Assembly (NCBI RefSeq): GCF_000193375.1
Contig: NC_015315.1
Coordinates: forward strand, 1,620,622-1,684,621
Length of the DNA: 64,000 nucleotides
Direction: 5' to 3'
Source of the DNA: Thermoproteus uzoniensis 768-20
Lineage (GTDB): Archaea; Thermoproteota; Thermoprotei; Thermoproteales; Thermoproteaceae
Under the pieces are notes generated by a model. It ran no database searches. It saw only the letters and a program-made list of their open reading frames with translations, and was not told the DNA's origin. The stretch's first letter is position 1, and every line of letters starts with the position of its first letter. Shown here piece after piece: positions 34,968 to 44,109 of this stretch. A program made the translations under genes and the position numbers.

Positions 34968-36800
34968 TTACTGCCGACCGGCTATCTCCTTGAGCGCCCT
35001 GGCGACGTCCCCGGCGTCGATCCTCCCCCTATACCTCCTCATGGCCTCCCTCAAGGCCTTGTCGGGGCCCACCTCCTTGACCAGCCCCTCCACTATCTTC
35101 TTGACCTCTTCATACGGCATCCTCAAGAGGCCCAGCCGTCTGGCCGCGTCCAACACTCCCTCCCCCTCCTTCAATGACCTCAGTATCTCCTCCACGGCCT
35201 CCTTAGTTATAGTCCCCCTATCCAGCTCTGCCAGCACCGCGTCTATCTTCTCGGGCGTGACCTCGACCCCCTCTCTGGCCAGAGCCCTCGCCGTGTTCAG
35301 GAGAAGGCTGGCTATCTGCGTCGGCGGCACGTTCCTGTACCTCTGGACGAAGTCCTCGAAGTACTCGAGCCACGGCGACTTCACGAGCCTCAAGGCCATG
35401 TCCTTGTTCACGCCGAGCGACGAGATCCTCTCTATCTCGGCCTCCAAGCTCCGCGACGCTATCTCCTCGGCCTTCTTCTCTATCTCTATGGTTATCCTAA
35501 CCGGCGGCAGGTCCGTCTCGGGATACATCCTGGCCGCGCCCGGCCTAGGCCTCATGAACCTAGTCGTGCCGTCGGGGTTCGCCGCCCTGGTCTCCTCTGG
35601 GACCCCCTCGAAGGCTTGCCTCAGCCTATGCACCACTACGTCCACGGCCTCGGCGACCTCCCTCGGATCTGCCCCCGAGAGCAACACGAAGGAGCCCGCC
35701 CCCAGCCTCTGCTCCACTGCCCTGACCTCGTCCGACGTTATCCCGTAGCCCGGGAGCTCGTCTGAATGCATCAAGCCGCCCAGCTCAGTCCAGGCCCTCA
35801 CGTAGTCTGCCAGCTCGGTCCCGAAGCGGCGGCCGGGCTGGACCTCAAAGCCCAGAAGTTTCTGGAAGCCGGGCGCCTTCACCGCGTAGACCACGCCGCC
35901 CGCGTCGAGGACCCTCCTCAGAACTCTGGACTGCGTGTTCCTGAACACGTCGGTGACGTCTGCGTAGCCTCCTTCGGGAGGCTGGGCGCCTCTGTTCTTG
36001 AGCTCGTCCCTTATCTTCAAGAGGTTCAATTGCCTCATTACCTCGTACTCTACGACCTTGGGTATCAACTCCAGCTTGGGCACGCCCTTGATCTCCGTCT
36101 TGGCTCCCCCCGCTATGGAGACGTTGACGTCTTGCCTCACGGTCCCGAGGCCCCTCTTGGCCCTGCCGGTCACCTTCACGCTGTAGCCTATGATCCAGGC
36201 CACCTCCTCCATCTGTTGCGGGTCGTACTCCATAGGCGACGTGGATATCTCCACCAGCGGTATGCCCAGCCTGTCCAGCCTATAGTAGACGTATTTGCCC
36301 TCCTCCCTTATCTTCCTCGCCGCGTCCTCCTCCAACGCGATCGTGTCGACGCCGATGTTGTAGCCCAATATCTTCGCCCTCCCGTCGTGCGCCACGAGCA
36401 TAGTGCGTTGGAACCCCGAGGTGTTGGAGCCGTCCACAACGATCTTGCGCATTACGTAGATCTCGTCGTAGAGCTTCGCGTTGAACATCTTGGCCACGGC
36501 CACCGCCGTCGTGAGGGCCTCCTCGTCGGGCAGATGCGGCGGCTCCTCGTCCAGCTCCACGAGGCATGTAGTGTCGCGGTACCCCTCGTAGACGTAAAGG
36601 CGCCTCTTGCGAACCTCCCAGACAGCCGCAGGGTCCACCGAGCCCAACTCGCTGAGCGCTACGTAGAGCCTCCTGACAACGCGGAAGTGCGGCTCGTCGT
36701 CTCTCAGCACAGGGGGACAGTGGCAGAAGAGCTTCCTGCTGGTGTTTAGCTGGATATGTATCTCCAGCCCCGTCTTCAAGCCCAACGCTCTATAGTCCAC
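34968..36800 (-). CDS. gatE: Glutamyl-tRNA(Gln) amidotransferase subunit E
   Basis: 610 aa. With GatD it converts Glu-tRNA(Gln) to Gln-tRNA(Gln) in archaea. The N-terminal GatB/E core shows LKTGLEIHIQLNTSRKLFC, DTTCLVELDEEPPH and GLGTVRQDVNVSIAGGAKTE. A GAD-like insertion occupies about 300-420. MYPETDLPPVRI precedes the C-terminal helical/YqeY-like tail. I start at GTG 36800 (VDYRALGLK) rather than 36818 because CTTTTTATAG (about 36821-36829) lies 25 bp from it; the typical family N-terminus also begins there. ksgA is divergent. Confidence 0.96.
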   Translation of the reverse strand: MDYRALGLKTGLEIHIQLNTSRKLFCHCPPVLRDDEPHFRVVRRLYVALSELGSVDPAAVWEVRKRRLYVYEGYRDTTCLVELDEEPPHLPDEEALTTAVAVAKMFNAKLYDEIYVMRKIVVDGSNTSGFQRTMLVAHDGRAKILGYNIGVDTIALEEDAARKIREEGKYVYYRLDRLGIPLVEISTSPMEYDPQQMEEVAWIIGYSVKVTGRAKRGLGTVRQDVNVSIAGGAKTEIKGVPKLELIPKVVEYEVMRQLNLLKIRDELKNRGAQPPEGGYADVTDVFRNTQSRVLRRVLDAGGVVYAVKAPGFQKLLGFEVQPGRRFGTELADYVRAWTELGGLMHSDELPGYGITSDEVRAVEQRLGAGSFVLLSGADPREVAEAVDVVVHRLRQAFEGVPEETRAANPDGTTRFMRPRPGAARMYPETDLPPVRITIEIEKKAEEIASRSLEAEIERISSLGVNKDMALRLVKSPWLEYFEDFVQRYRNVPPTQIASLLLNTARALAREGVEVTPEKIDAVLAELDRGTITKEAVEEILRSLKEGEGVLDAARRLGLLRMPYEEVKKIVEGLVKEVGPDKALREAMRRYRGRIDAGDVARALKEIAGRQ

Positions 36801-36832
36801 ATAGCGGCATTTGTCCACACTATAAAAAGACG

Positions 36833-36892
36833 AAAGGCAGCCCTCCAGCCTCGTTACATGGGCCGACCTCGGCAGGGGCTCTATCTGCCTTT
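36833..36892. repeat. Inverted repeat AAAGGCAG...CTGCCTTT between gatE and ksgA promoters
   Basis: Eight-base arms at 36833-36840 and 36885-36892, 44 bp apart. One arm lies just upstream of the gatE TATA box, the other overlaps the ksgA TATA region. It could be a shared promoter element or operator. Confidence 0.35.
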
Positions 36893-36913
36893 ATCATATA
36901 TACCGGATAAGAC

Positions 36914-37600
36914 GTGAGGAGGCGGCTCGGACAGCATATGCTGAGGGATAGATCTGTGGCCGAGTACATGGCGGGCTTGGTGCCCGAGGGCTCCGTGGTG
37001 CTCGAGGTGGGGGCCGGCACGGGGACCCTCACGCTCGAGCTCGCCAAGAGGGCCTCCAAGGTCTACGCGATAGAGCTGGATAGAGCGCTCGCGGCATACC
37101 TATCGGCGAGGGCGCCTCCCAACGTAGAGGTGATAGTCGGCGACGCCTTGAGGCTGGAGTGGCCTCCCGCAGACTTCTTCGCGTCCAACATACCGTACTA
37201 TATATCGTCGCCTCTGCTTCTGAGGCTCGCCGAGAGGAGGATGCCGGCGGTGGTGATGTTGCAGAGGGAAGTCGCAGAGAGGATATCGGCGGAGCCCGGC
37301 TCCGAGAACTACGGCAGGCTGACCGTGGCCGTTAGGTGCAACTACGACGTAGAGGTCTTGAGGACTGTGCCTCCGCGCGCCTTTTCGCCCCCTCCCCAGG
37401 TGTACTCGGCGGTGGTGAGGCTGACGCCGAGGCCTCCGTGCGTCGACGATTTTAAATCGTTCGAGAAGTTCACGGCCATGTTGTTCTCGCAGAGGCGGAA
37501 GCTAGCGAGGAAGCTCTGCAGGGGCGCCCCCGAGGGGAAGAGGGTATATCAGCTCTCGCTGGACGAGGTGGTTGAGCTGTTCGGCAGATGCCGCTCTTGA
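36914..37600 (+). CDS. ksgA: 16S rRNA adenine dimethyltransferase (Dim1/KsgA)
   Basis: 228 aa. It dimethylates the two adjacent adenines of the 3' terminal 16S helix. RRRLGQHMLRDRSVAEYMAG (start), VVLEVGAGTGTLTLEL (motif I), VYAIELD (motif II), DALRLEWPPADFFASNIPYY (motif IV NIPYY) and SQRRKLARKL near the C-terminus are diagnostic. GTG start, about 26 bp after a TTTATCATA box. Slightly shorter than bacterial KsgA, as usual in crenarchaea. The next gene, RNase Z, overlaps by 13 bp. Confidence 0.95.
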   Translation: MRRRLGQHMLRDRSVAEYMAGLVPEGSVVLEVGAGTGTLTLELAKRASKVYAIELDRALAAYLSARAPPNVEVIVGDALRLEWPPADFFASNIPYYISSPLLLRLAERRMPAVVMLQREVAERISAEPGSENYGRLTVAVRCNYDVEVLRTVPPRAFSPPPQVYSAVVRLTPRPPCVDDFKSFEKFTAMLFSQRRKLARKLCRGAPEGKRVYQLSLDEVVELFGRCRS

Positions 37601-38442
37601 AGTTGCTCTTCTTGGGGACGGGCGGGGCTGTGCCGAGGGCGGACAGGAGAATGCCCGGGATATACCTAGAGGATTGGGAGGGGCACCGCGTGTTGCTCGA
37701 CGCGGGGGAGGGCGTCCAGTACGCTTTAATGGCCAACGGCATCTCGCCTGCGTCGTTGAGCTACGTCGCCATAACTCACGGCCACGAGGACCACGTGCTG
37801 GGCCTGCCCGGCTTGTTGAGCACTGCCAAGATGGCCGGGAAGTCCTTGAAGGTCTTGGCCCCGCCGAGGTTGGCGTCGGCGTTGTCGAGGGGCGGCGTCG
37901 AGGCCGCGACGTCGGCCTCCGATAGGCACATGTCGATCAGATGCGTCGAGGTGTGCCACACGGTCGAGGCTTGCGGGTGGCTCTTCGAGTGGGACGTCGG
38001 GTTCAAGCTCGACTTGTCCAAGGTCGAGGGGTTCCCCAAGCAGGCTCTTACCAAGCTCATCAGAGGCGAGGCCGTGGAGGTGGGCGGAAGGGTCGTGAGG
38101 CCTGAAGATGTGGCGGAGCCCGGCCACAGGAGGTGGAGGAGGCTTTTCTACACCGGCGATACGGGGCCTTGCCCCAAGGCCTTGGAGGCAGTGGGCTGGA
38201 CCGACGTATTGATACACGAGGCGACCTTCGCCGACGACGTGGAGCCCGCGAAGGCCCACGAGGAGGGCCACTCGACAGTCCTCGACGCGATAGAGGCGGC
38301 GAAGGCCTTGGGGGCGCGGTTGCTCATACTGACGCACATAAGCGCTAGGTACGACGACCTGGGGCGGCATAGGGCCCTCGCCGCGTCTTACAGACACGCC
38401 GTGGTGCCCGAGGACGGCGACTGGGTTCTCGTCAGATTTTAG
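37588..38442 (+). CDS. rnz: Ribonuclease Z (tRNA 3' endonuclease)
   Basis: 284 aa metallo-beta-lactamase fold. It cleaves tRNA precursors 3' of the discriminator base. LLFLGTGGAVPRADRRMPGI (start), YVAITHGHEDHVLGLPGLL (zinc motif; THGHEDH where THxHxDH is usual), FYTGDTGPCPKAL, LIHEATFADDVEPAKAHEEG and LILTHISARY match RNase Z. It overlaps ksgA (operon) and the convergent methyltransferase by 11 bp. Its presence fits tRNA genes here that lack encoded CCA. Confidence 0.93.
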   Translation: MPLLKLLFLGTGGAVPRADRRMPGIYLEDWEGHRVLLDAGEGVQYALMANGISPASLSYVAITHGHEDHVLGLPGLLSTAKMAGKSLKVLAPPRLASALSRGGVEAATSASDRHMSIRCVEVCHTVEACGWLFEWDVGFKLDLSKVEGFPKQALTKLIRGEAVEVGGRVVRPEDVAEPGHRRWRRLFYTGDTGPCPKALEAVGWTDVLIHEATFADDVEPAKAHEEGHSTVLDAIEAAKALGARLLILTHISARYDDLGRHRALAASYRHAVVPEDGDWVLVRF

Positions 38443-38851
38443 CCCCCGACACGAGCCAACGGCCGAGCGTCTCCGCCACGACGACCTCGGCGAAGTCGGC
38501 CAGAGCCCTCGCGTCGTCGAGCCGCTCGAACACGGTTATGGCAAGCGCCGTGTCGAAGCTCTTCTGCCTGAGGGGAAGCAAGTAGGCGTCGGCCAACAGC
38601 AGATCGGCGTCGGGGTTTCTAGCCGTTGCCCTCCTCAACATACCCAGCGATATGTCGACGCACAGGACGTATCGAGGCGATAGGAGGCCTAGGCCGAGGC
38701 CCGTGCCGCAACCGACGTCTAGGATTCTCGACCCCTTTACGTAGGCCAACGCCTTGAGGTACTTGACGGTCTGCTCCTGTCCGTAGAGTTCGTCGTATAT
38801 GTTAGCCAGCTTGTCGTAGTACTCGGCCACGCGCTCCACGTAATAATTCAT
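38432..38851 (-). CDS. SAM-dependent methyltransferase (type 11-like), short
   Basis: 139 aa. Class I Rossmann methyltransferase: VAEYYDKLANIYDELYGQEQ (N-terminal helix), RILDVGCGTGLGLGLLS (motif I), VLCVDISLGMLRRA (motif II), DADLLLADAYLLPLRQKSFD (motif III) and TALAITVFERL (motif IV). It ends right after motif V, so the C-terminal strand pair is reduced. Substrate unknown. Confidence 0.85.
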   Translation of the reverse strand: MNYYVERVAEYYDKLANIYDELYGQEQTVKYLKALAYVKGSRILDVGCGTGLGLGLLSPRYVLCVDISLGMLRRATARNPDADLLLADAYLLPLRQKSFDTALAITVFERLDDARALADFAEVVVAETLGRWLVSGAKI

Positions 38852-38896
38852 GTAGTTTTATTTTGAACCTAGAGGGCGCTGTGCGGTCCGCGCCGG

Positions 38897-40015
38897 CTAT
38901 CTAGTGACCACGAGATCCTTCATATCCTGTAAGATCTTCGCCCCGGGTCCTTGGAAGAAGGCGCGTATGGGCTCCAGAGCCTTTATCAACGCGTCCGCCG
39001 CCGCGTTCTTCAAATCAGCAGGGTGTATCTGGCCCGCCGCGTAGGCCCTCTCCAGCTCCTCGTAGCTCGAGAACTCCAGAGGCCCGCCGTATTTAGCTGG
39101 CCTCTCCAACACGAAGGGCTCCTTCCTCTCCTCCCTAAACGCGGATATTCTGAGGATCTCCAGGACTGGGTTATACTCGGTGTCCCTCGGAGGGCAGTAG
39201 GCCTTGGAGATCTTCTGCCGTATCTCCTCCGGACTGTCGTGGACGAATATAGCGCTTTGGGGTATGCTCTTCGACATCTTCATCTCGCTGAGCTCCTCCT
39301 TGCTCTTGGGCTTGTCCGATATGTTGAGGGCTGGCAGGAGCTTGTGGTGGAGAGCCACCGGCTTTATCCTCTTGCCGTCCACGGTCAGGGGGTAGAACCT
39401 CACCTTCAACGCAACCTCTCTGGCCAATATATGGGCTCTCCTCTGGTCTATGCCTCCGTGGGGTATGTGGGCGCCCAACGCGAAGACGTCGGCTACCTGG
39501 AGCGGAGGGTACACCAGGTAGGCCAGAGGTATCGACTCGCCCATCTTCCTGCCGAGTATGGTCAAGCTGTGGCGCACCTCTGATAAGGTAAGGTTCCTCA
39601 CCACGTCCATGAGGAGGAACCAATACTCGTCGTTGTTGTGGTAGAGGTCGGAGCCCAAGACGAACCTGACCCCGTCCGGATCCCCTCCCAGAGCCTCTAT
39701 TATCTTCTTGAACGTCGCCGTGTAGTAGGACACGGCCACGCGCCGGATCAGATCCAGATCGCCCCCCAGCTTGTTGTTGAGCCAAGAGTGAATGTCGGCG
39801 AGGAACACGGTCGGCCTAACGCCTGCCCTCTGCAGATCGACCACCTTGGACATGCTCACGAGGCCCGTCCCGATATGTATATAGCCGGATATCTCAAAGC
39901 CTATGTAGTGGTTGAGCTTATAGCCCGACTCGAGAAGACCTCTGAGCTCCTCCAGCGTGAGCACCTCCTCGGCGGGGTATCTGGTTATCAGCTTCAGCCT
40001 CTCCTCGACGTCCAT
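38897..40015 (-). CDS. tyrS: Tyrosyl-tRNA synthetase
   Basis: 372 aa, class I. The HIGH motif is [12 protein letters not shown] (about 55), the KMSKS motif is [12 protein letters not shown] (about 245), and [15 protein letters not shown] and [20 protein letters not shown] match the archaeal/eukaryotic TyrRS subgroup. The frame extends to 40150, but [18 protein letters not shown] at 40015 is the family N-terminus and TTTATTTA (40043-40050) fits as promoter. Divergent from the DUF371 gene at 40056. Confidence 0.95.
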   Translation of the reverse strand: MDVEERLKLITRYPAEEVLTLEELRGLLESGYKLNHYIGFEISGYIHIGTGLVSMSKVVDLQRAGVRPTVFLADIHSWLNNKLGGDLDLIRRVAVSYYTATFKKIIEALGGDPDGVRFVLGSDLYHNNDEYWFLLMDVVRNLTLSEVRHSLTILGRKMGESIPLAYLVYPPLQVADVFALGAHIPHGGIDQRRAHILAREVALKVRFYPLTVDGKRIKPVALHHKLLPALNISDKPKSKEELSEMKMSKSIPQSAIFVHDSPEEIRQKISKAYCPPRDTEYNPVLEILRISAFREERKEPFVLERPAKYGGPLEFSSYEELERAYAAGQIHPADLKNAAADALIKALEPIRAFFQGPGAKILQDMKDLVVTR

Positions 40016-40055
40016 AGCCCTTGAGGAAGCCATATTTTTGTGTTTATTTACCGAC

Positions 40056-40499
40056 GTGGCGCCGGCTACACGCGTCGTTAAGGACGTGATAGTCGGCCGC
40101 GGCCATCCCAACGTGACCGCCAGCAACGCGCGCACTCTTGAGATAACCAAGGACCTCTACGTCACCAGGCGGGGCGACTGCATAGTGGCTTGTTGCGCCG
40201 ACAAGGCGGGGCCCGAGCTGGCCAGAGATCTGCTGGACGCTCTGAGGAGGCCGGGGACTGTCAGAGTCGTCGTGGAGGCCGGCGGCATCGCGGCCGCCGT
40301 TACCGGGAGGACTCCGCTGGCAACGCCGACGAACCCCTATAGGCTCGTCGTCAGGAGGAGCCGCTACGTGGACGACTCAACCTTGGCCGTAGAGGCCGAC
40401 AAGGCAGCGGCGGATCTGCCCAGAGATCTAGTGTCTAGGCTGAGGGACGGAGTGGTGGTCAAGATCGAGATATCTGTCGAGCCCGACGATCCGGCGTAA
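40056..40499 (+). CDS. DUF371 family protein
   Basis: 147 aa. The sequence [20 protein letters not shown], then [18 protein letters not shown] and the final [10 protein letters not shown], matches the archaeal DUF371 family, small beta-rich proteins of unknown function. The open frame begins at 39957 but the GTG at 40056, about 22 bp after CATATTTTTG, is a better start and leaves a 40-bp divergent spacer with tyrS. Confidence 0.85.
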   Translation: MAPATRVVKDVIVGRGHPNVTASNARTLEITKDLYVTRRGDCIVACCADKAGPELARDLLDALRRPGTVRVVVEAGGIAAAVTGRTPLATPTNPYRLVVRRSRYVDDSTLAVEADKAAADLPRDLVSRLRDGVVVKIEISVEPDDPA

Positions 40500-40532
40500 T
40501 ACGATTTAAAAGCCGCCGGGTAGATCGGCACC

Positions 40533-41213
40533 ATGGACGTCAGAGGGCTTTTAGTGAGGAAGTCGTTCCACATAGTCGGCGCCGTCCTCTTGGCCGTCCC
40601 CCTTTTCGTCAAGGTCGAGCCGTCGCTGTACTACGCCGCCTTGGCTCTGGCCGCCGGCATATTCTACTCTATACAAGTCAAGCGGCCGCAGATACTCCTC
40701 GACCTAAGGCGGGACATATTCGAGAGCTTGGAGGACGTCTTCGAGAGCTTGGACAAGCTAGTGCCCGTGGGGCGCGCCGATCTGAAGGTGCAGTACGACG
40801 CCTTGCTGGACTCCATAGAGAAGGCCATAGAGGCTGCGGAGAGGGACTACGAAAAGCGCGGCGGCTATTTAGGCCTCTTGATGGGGGCAGTGGGCATTCT
40901 CATATCCTACAACATATTCGGCCCCACGGGGCTCCTGCCGGCGGTGGTCGGCCTAGCCGTATACGACAGCTTCTCGGCCCTCGTCGGGACGGCGATGGGC
41001 AGACACAGACTGCCCGCCGTCGATGCGACCGTCGAGGGGATGCTCGGCGGCGCGGTGCCCACCTTCGCCGTGCTTATAGCGGCGGGCTACGGGCCTCTGG
41101 CCTCGTTGGTGATAACAGCATTCGTGGCGGCGGCCGAGGCGTACGGCATAGAGGACAACTTGGCCATACCCATAGCGGCCGCCGCGGCGGCCTACATGAT
41201 GTCCCTAGTGTAG
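40533..41213 (+). CDS. Dolichol/phytol-kinase-like CTP-dependent membrane kinase
   Basis: 226 aa. RKSFHIVGAVLLAVPLFV begins the first helix as in SEC59/VTE5-type polyprenol kinases. A soluble helical segment (about 55-115, SLEDVFESLDKLVPVGRADL) separates it from four more helices. DSFSALVGTAMGRHRLPAVD, TVEGMLGGAVPT and AAEAYGIEDNLAIPIAAA carry the conserved GK/EG/DDN positions of the family. It may phosphorylate dolichol or geranylgeraniol for glycan or lipid recycling. ATG 26 bp after GATTTAAAAG. Confidence 0.78.
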   Translation: MDVRGLLVRKSFHIVGAVLLAVPLFVKVEPSLYYAALALAAGIFYSIQVKRPQILLDLRRDIFESLEDVFESLDKLVPVGRADLKVQYDALLDSIEKAIEAAERDYEKRGGYLGLLMGAVGILISYNIFGPTGLLPAVVGLAVYDSFSALVGTAMGRHRLPAVDATVEGMLGGAVPTFAVLIAAGYGPLASLVITAFVAAAEAYGIEDNLAIPIAAAAAAYMMSLV

Positions 41214-41389
41214 AGGTCTCCGTCTCGGCGTACGGGGGATTCGCCGACTCTAGAAGGCCGCCAACGCCCAGCGATTCACGACGGCCGGATCTCTGTGCGA
41301 GTGAGGGCGTAGCGGCCGACGCAGTAAAATTCCTATTCCGAATTCGCGAGGCGGCGTAGGTATCTTTATAGGGCTGAACGACGTGGTGC

Positions 41390-41887
41390 GTGGAGGCGGA
41401 GTTAGAGAGGCCGTGGAGAGATCTAGGCAAATATATCGAGGGGAGGCTGAGGGAGGCCGTATACGAGGCGGAGCTGGCCCTGAAATTTCTCGAGGCTGGC
41501 ATGTATAGGAACGCGGCGGGCAAGGCATTTCAGTCCTTCAAGGCGTTGTTGGCCGCCCTAGCCGCTAGGCATAGAGAGCAACTAGTCCAGAGATACCCTG
41601 GCGCCAAGGCCACTAGGGGCGGAAAGAAGGTCCAATATGCCGATTGGCTCATAGCCGTGATGCCTACGGGCATGATGTTGGAGGTGGCCAGAGATCTGTC
41701 CTCGGCTGAGGGGCAAGATCTTCTGCAATACGCCAACGTGGCCCTAAACCTACACGAGTTCCGGTACAACGGCTTGGATAAGAGCGGTGTGCTGAGCAGA
41801 TACGCGCGCCTCAGCTCGGTGGAGGAGGACATAAAGGCTCTCGCCAGCTACGTGTCCAAGAAAGCCGCGGAGTTGCGCCAGTATTAA
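41390..41887 (+). CDS. PaREP1 family protein
   Basis: 165 aa. The opening ERPWRDLGKYIEGRLREAVY, then EAELALKFLEAGMYRNAAGK and AFQSFKALLAALAARH, is the PaREP1/PaREP8 signature, a HEPN-like helical family multiplied in Pyrobaculum and Thermoproteus. The gene is intact, GTG-started, 26 bp after ATCTTTATAG. Function unknown; paralogues are often strain-variable. Confidence 0.88.
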   Translation: MEAELERPWRDLGKYIEGRLREAVYEAELALKFLEAGMYRNAAGKAFQSFKALLAALAARHREQLVQRYPGAKATRGGKKVQYADWLIAVMPTGMMLEVARDLSSAEGQDLLQYANVALNLHEFRYNGLDKSGVLSRYARLSSVEEDIKALASYVSKKAAELRQY

Positions 41888-42118
41888 ACGAGATCCCGTC
41901 TCGACTGCGAGGACTCTTTCCTCGGCCGAAGTCGATAAGGCCGATTGCTCCGCTCTCTAAGCCCAGCGCCGCTGTCCTCTCTCCTCGGCCGAGCAGTCTA
42001 GACGTCTCGTGCCCACAGCAACATCCTCGGCTACGGCCGGACGTATCGGCGCGAGGCGTCCTAGGTGGGGCTGAATTGGAGGCTGGGCAGTCTAGGTCCG
42101 GGAGCTGGGGCCTCGGCG
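41888..42118. other. 231-bp intergenic stretch with short repeats
   Basis: No reading frame seen. TCCTCGGCCGA occurs at 41919-41929 and 41982-41992, and GCAGTCTAG at 41993-42001 and 42087-42095. On the minus strand GACTGC (about 41998) and GCAGTC (about 41905) could close a roughly 95-nt stem-loop. It may be a structured RNA or a decayed element. Confidence 0.4.
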
Positions 42119-42454
42119 CTATTTGACGAAGTAGAAGCCCTTGACCTTGACGCCGAGCTTCCTGGCCGCCTTCGCCAAAGCCACGTCGTCGGTCAGAAGC
42201 GTGCACCCCGTCTCGAGGGCCAGCGCAAGCGCCGATAGATCCGCCTTGCTGAGGCCCGGCGCCTTCTTGGCCAGCCCCTCCGCCCTCCTCTCGTCCACGT
42301 CGACGACCTCCACGCCGAGTATCTCGAGCGCCGCCTGCGCCCTGGGGTCCTTGAGCTCTTCGAGGATCTGTCTGGTGGTCAGCAGACGTCCCTGGAACGC
42401 CCTCATGTCGCGTCCGTGGAACAAGGCGCTGGCATCCAGGACGTAGCAACTCAC
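42119..42454 (-). CDS. PIN-domain ribonuclease (Nob1-like PIN)
   Basis: 111 aa. Acidic PIN residues are visible: YVLDASALFHG (D6), ILEELKDP (E35 region), LSKADLSALALALE (D73) and LLTDDVALAKAARKLGV (DD). The KVKGFYFV ending resembles Nob1-type stand-alone PIN proteins but there is no zinc ribbon. It overlaps the upstream NAD kinase gene by 4 bp (ATGA) in one operon. No adjacent antitoxin, so a housekeeping RNase is more likely than a VapC toxin. Confidence 0.85.
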   Translation of the reverse strand: MSCYVLDASALFHGRDMRAFQGRLLTTRQILEELKDPRAQAALEILGVEVVDVDERRAEGLAKKAPGLSKADLSALALALETGCTLLTDDVALAKAARKLGVKVKGFYFVK

Positions 42455-43182
42455 GGCGACAGGAGCCTGGAGAGCACTCTGTCGTAGTAGTCGTACTCGC
42501 CGAAGACCGCCAGCCTCAGCCTCCTCGCGCCTTTCTTGATCGTGAACGACCTGCCGCGGAGCCCGCCGTAGCCGTCGCAGGTCAGCTCGGCTTCCTGAGC
42601 CGTCGATATCTCGAGAGGCTCTTGCGGCACCACTAGGGGCCTCAGATAGAGGGTGTAGGGGGCTATGAAGGATATGACAAAGGCCTCAAGCCTGTAGTCC
42701 ACCACGGGGCCCCACGTCGACACGGCGTAGCCCGCCGATCCTTGAGGCGTTGAGATTATTATCCCGTCGGCGCGGCCCCCTATTATAGGGGCGGAGGCCG
42801 TGATCCTGAAGGAGAGGAGCTTTCTGTAGTCTGCGTTGCGGATCACCACCTCGTTGACGGCCGTACAGCCACCGGCGTCTATAGTCGGTAGCTCTACAAC
42901 GTTTAGATCCCGCGAGAGGACCCTCCTCGCGACCTCCTCCAAGGAGGCCTCGCCAATTCTCGTGGTTCTGTAGAAGTTTATACGCCCGCCCCCCACGTGG
43001 ACAACCAAGGAGTCGAGCACGCAGGGGTGCCGGTGTATCGCCTCCAGAAGAGTGCCGTCGCCCCCGACGACCACGGTCACGTCGGGCCGGCCCGCTGAGC
43101 AGTCGAGCTCCGAGGCGCCCAACAAAGACTTCAGCCTCGCCGCGAAGTCGGCCAGATCGCCACGGTAGGCGAGGGCGATCAC
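42451..43182 (-). CDS. nadK: NAD kinase
   Basis: 243 aa. It makes NADP from NAD. VVVGGDGTLLEAIHRHP (the GGDGT motif), TAVNEVVIRN (NE motif) and IISTPQGSAGYAVSTWGPVV (the TPxGSTAY equivalent, here Ala for Thr) identify the family. Slightly short at the N-terminus. It heads an operon with the PIN protein. Confidence 0.93.
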   Translation of the reverse strand: MIALAYRGDLADFAARLKSLLGASELDCSAGRPDVTVVVGGDGTLLEAIHRHPCVLDSLVVHVGGGRINFYRTTRIGEASLEEVARRVLSRDLNVVELPTIDAGGCTAVNEVVIRNADYRKLLSFRITASAPIIGGRADGIIISTPQGSAGYAVSTWGPVVDYRLEAFVISFIAPYTLYLRPLVVPQEPLEISTAQEAELTCDGYGGLRGRSFTIKKGARRLRLAVFGEYDYYDRVLSRLLSP

Positions 43183-43212
43183 GTAACAACAGACTCGCTA
43201 TATAACATTCGA

Positions 43213-43623
43213 CTATTGGGGATCTGGCAGAGCCCTAGCTATTTTATCGATAAGGGCCAGGACCTTGCGGTACAAGCCCGTCCTCAAGATCTCGTCGACC
43301 CTCGCCGCGTCCACCGAGGCGTAGCCACACACCACCACGTTCCTGAAGCCCACGATCGAGCGGTATAGTCTTAAATCCTCGGCGTCGAAGACGCCGCGTC
43401 TGAAAAGCGACTCGCCGGCCTCGGCGTATGTCTGGGCGGGCTCCCCCAACAGAGATGCGGCCCTCTGCGCCGCGTCTACCAGCGCTTGGGCTTGAAGCTG
43501 AAGGGCGTGGAGTATCGCCATCAGATCGTCCCAGTCGGCCAGATCGTAGCCCCTCTTGACGACTCCGTCGAGATACGCGGTGAGCTTGGCCGCGTACTCG
43601 GCCAAAGCCCTTATCCTCGCCAT
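43213..43623 (-). CDS. HepT-like HEPN toxin
   Basis: 136 aa four-helix HEPN protein. Together with the upstream nucleotidyltransferase it forms a HepT/MntA pair. The RNase motif RX4HXY reads RNVVVCGY: the histidine is replaced by cysteine. In studied systems the antitoxin AMPylates the motif Tyr. The cysteine change could lower or abolish RNase activity. It overlaps mntA by 13 bp. Confidence 0.85.
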   Translation of the reverse strand: MARIRALAEYAAKLTAYLDGVVKRGYDLADWDDLMAILHALQLQAQALVDAAQRAASLLGEPAQTYAEAGESLFRRGVFDAEDLRLYRSIVGFRNVVVCGYASVDAARVDEILRTGLYRKVLALIDKIARALPDPQ

Positions 43624-44015
43624 ATCGACTCCAGCGCCGTCTCGAGAAGGGCCAGCTTCCTGGAGTCTATCTGTTGGTCTTGACAGATATTGAAGTATCT
43701 ATATACCTCATCCCAATCGGCCACGTACAGCGGCACGCCCCTCAAGGCCTCCAAGACCAGAGGACAGGGAGTCCTCTCGTTTACGATCAACAAGTCTATG
43801 TAGTCCTCCAGCAACGAAAGCCTCTTAGCCAGCTCGGCCAACAGCTCCCCCAACGCCTCCAGGCCTACGTCCGATATCGCTATGTCCAGATCGCCCGCGG
43901 AGCCCCCCGAAGTAGCCGAGCCGAACAAAAAGGCGAACCTCACGTATCTGTCCCAGGGAAATCCCTTGAGGGCGTCCAGCGAGACCCTATACGTCCCGCC
44001 CACGGAAATCTCCAC
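43611..44015 (-). CDS. MntA-like nucleotidyltransferase antitoxin
   Basis: 134 aa minimal nucleotidyltransferase. FAFLFGSATSGGSAGDLDIA carries the GSX(n)DXD active site with a shorter spacer than the common GSX10DXD. YIDLLIVNERTPCPLVLEAL supplies the third Asp. It probably AMPylates the adjacent HepT protein. Gene order (mntA then hepT, overlapping) is that of type VII toxin-antitoxin operons. Confidence 0.85.
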   Translation of the reverse strand: MEISVGGTYRVSLDALKGFPWDRYVRFAFLFGSATSGGSAGDLDIAISDVGLEALGELLAELAKRLSLLEDYIDLLIVNERTPCPLVLEALRGVPLYVADWDEVYRYFNICQDQQIDSRKLALLETALESIWRG

Positions 44016-44109
44016 GAGGATGTTTAGGGACGTCCTTAAGTAGGTATAGCCCCAAGGCCCGCCGCGTAGGCGGACAAAGCTTATAACCCCGGGAACGGAT
44101 ATTGGCAGA

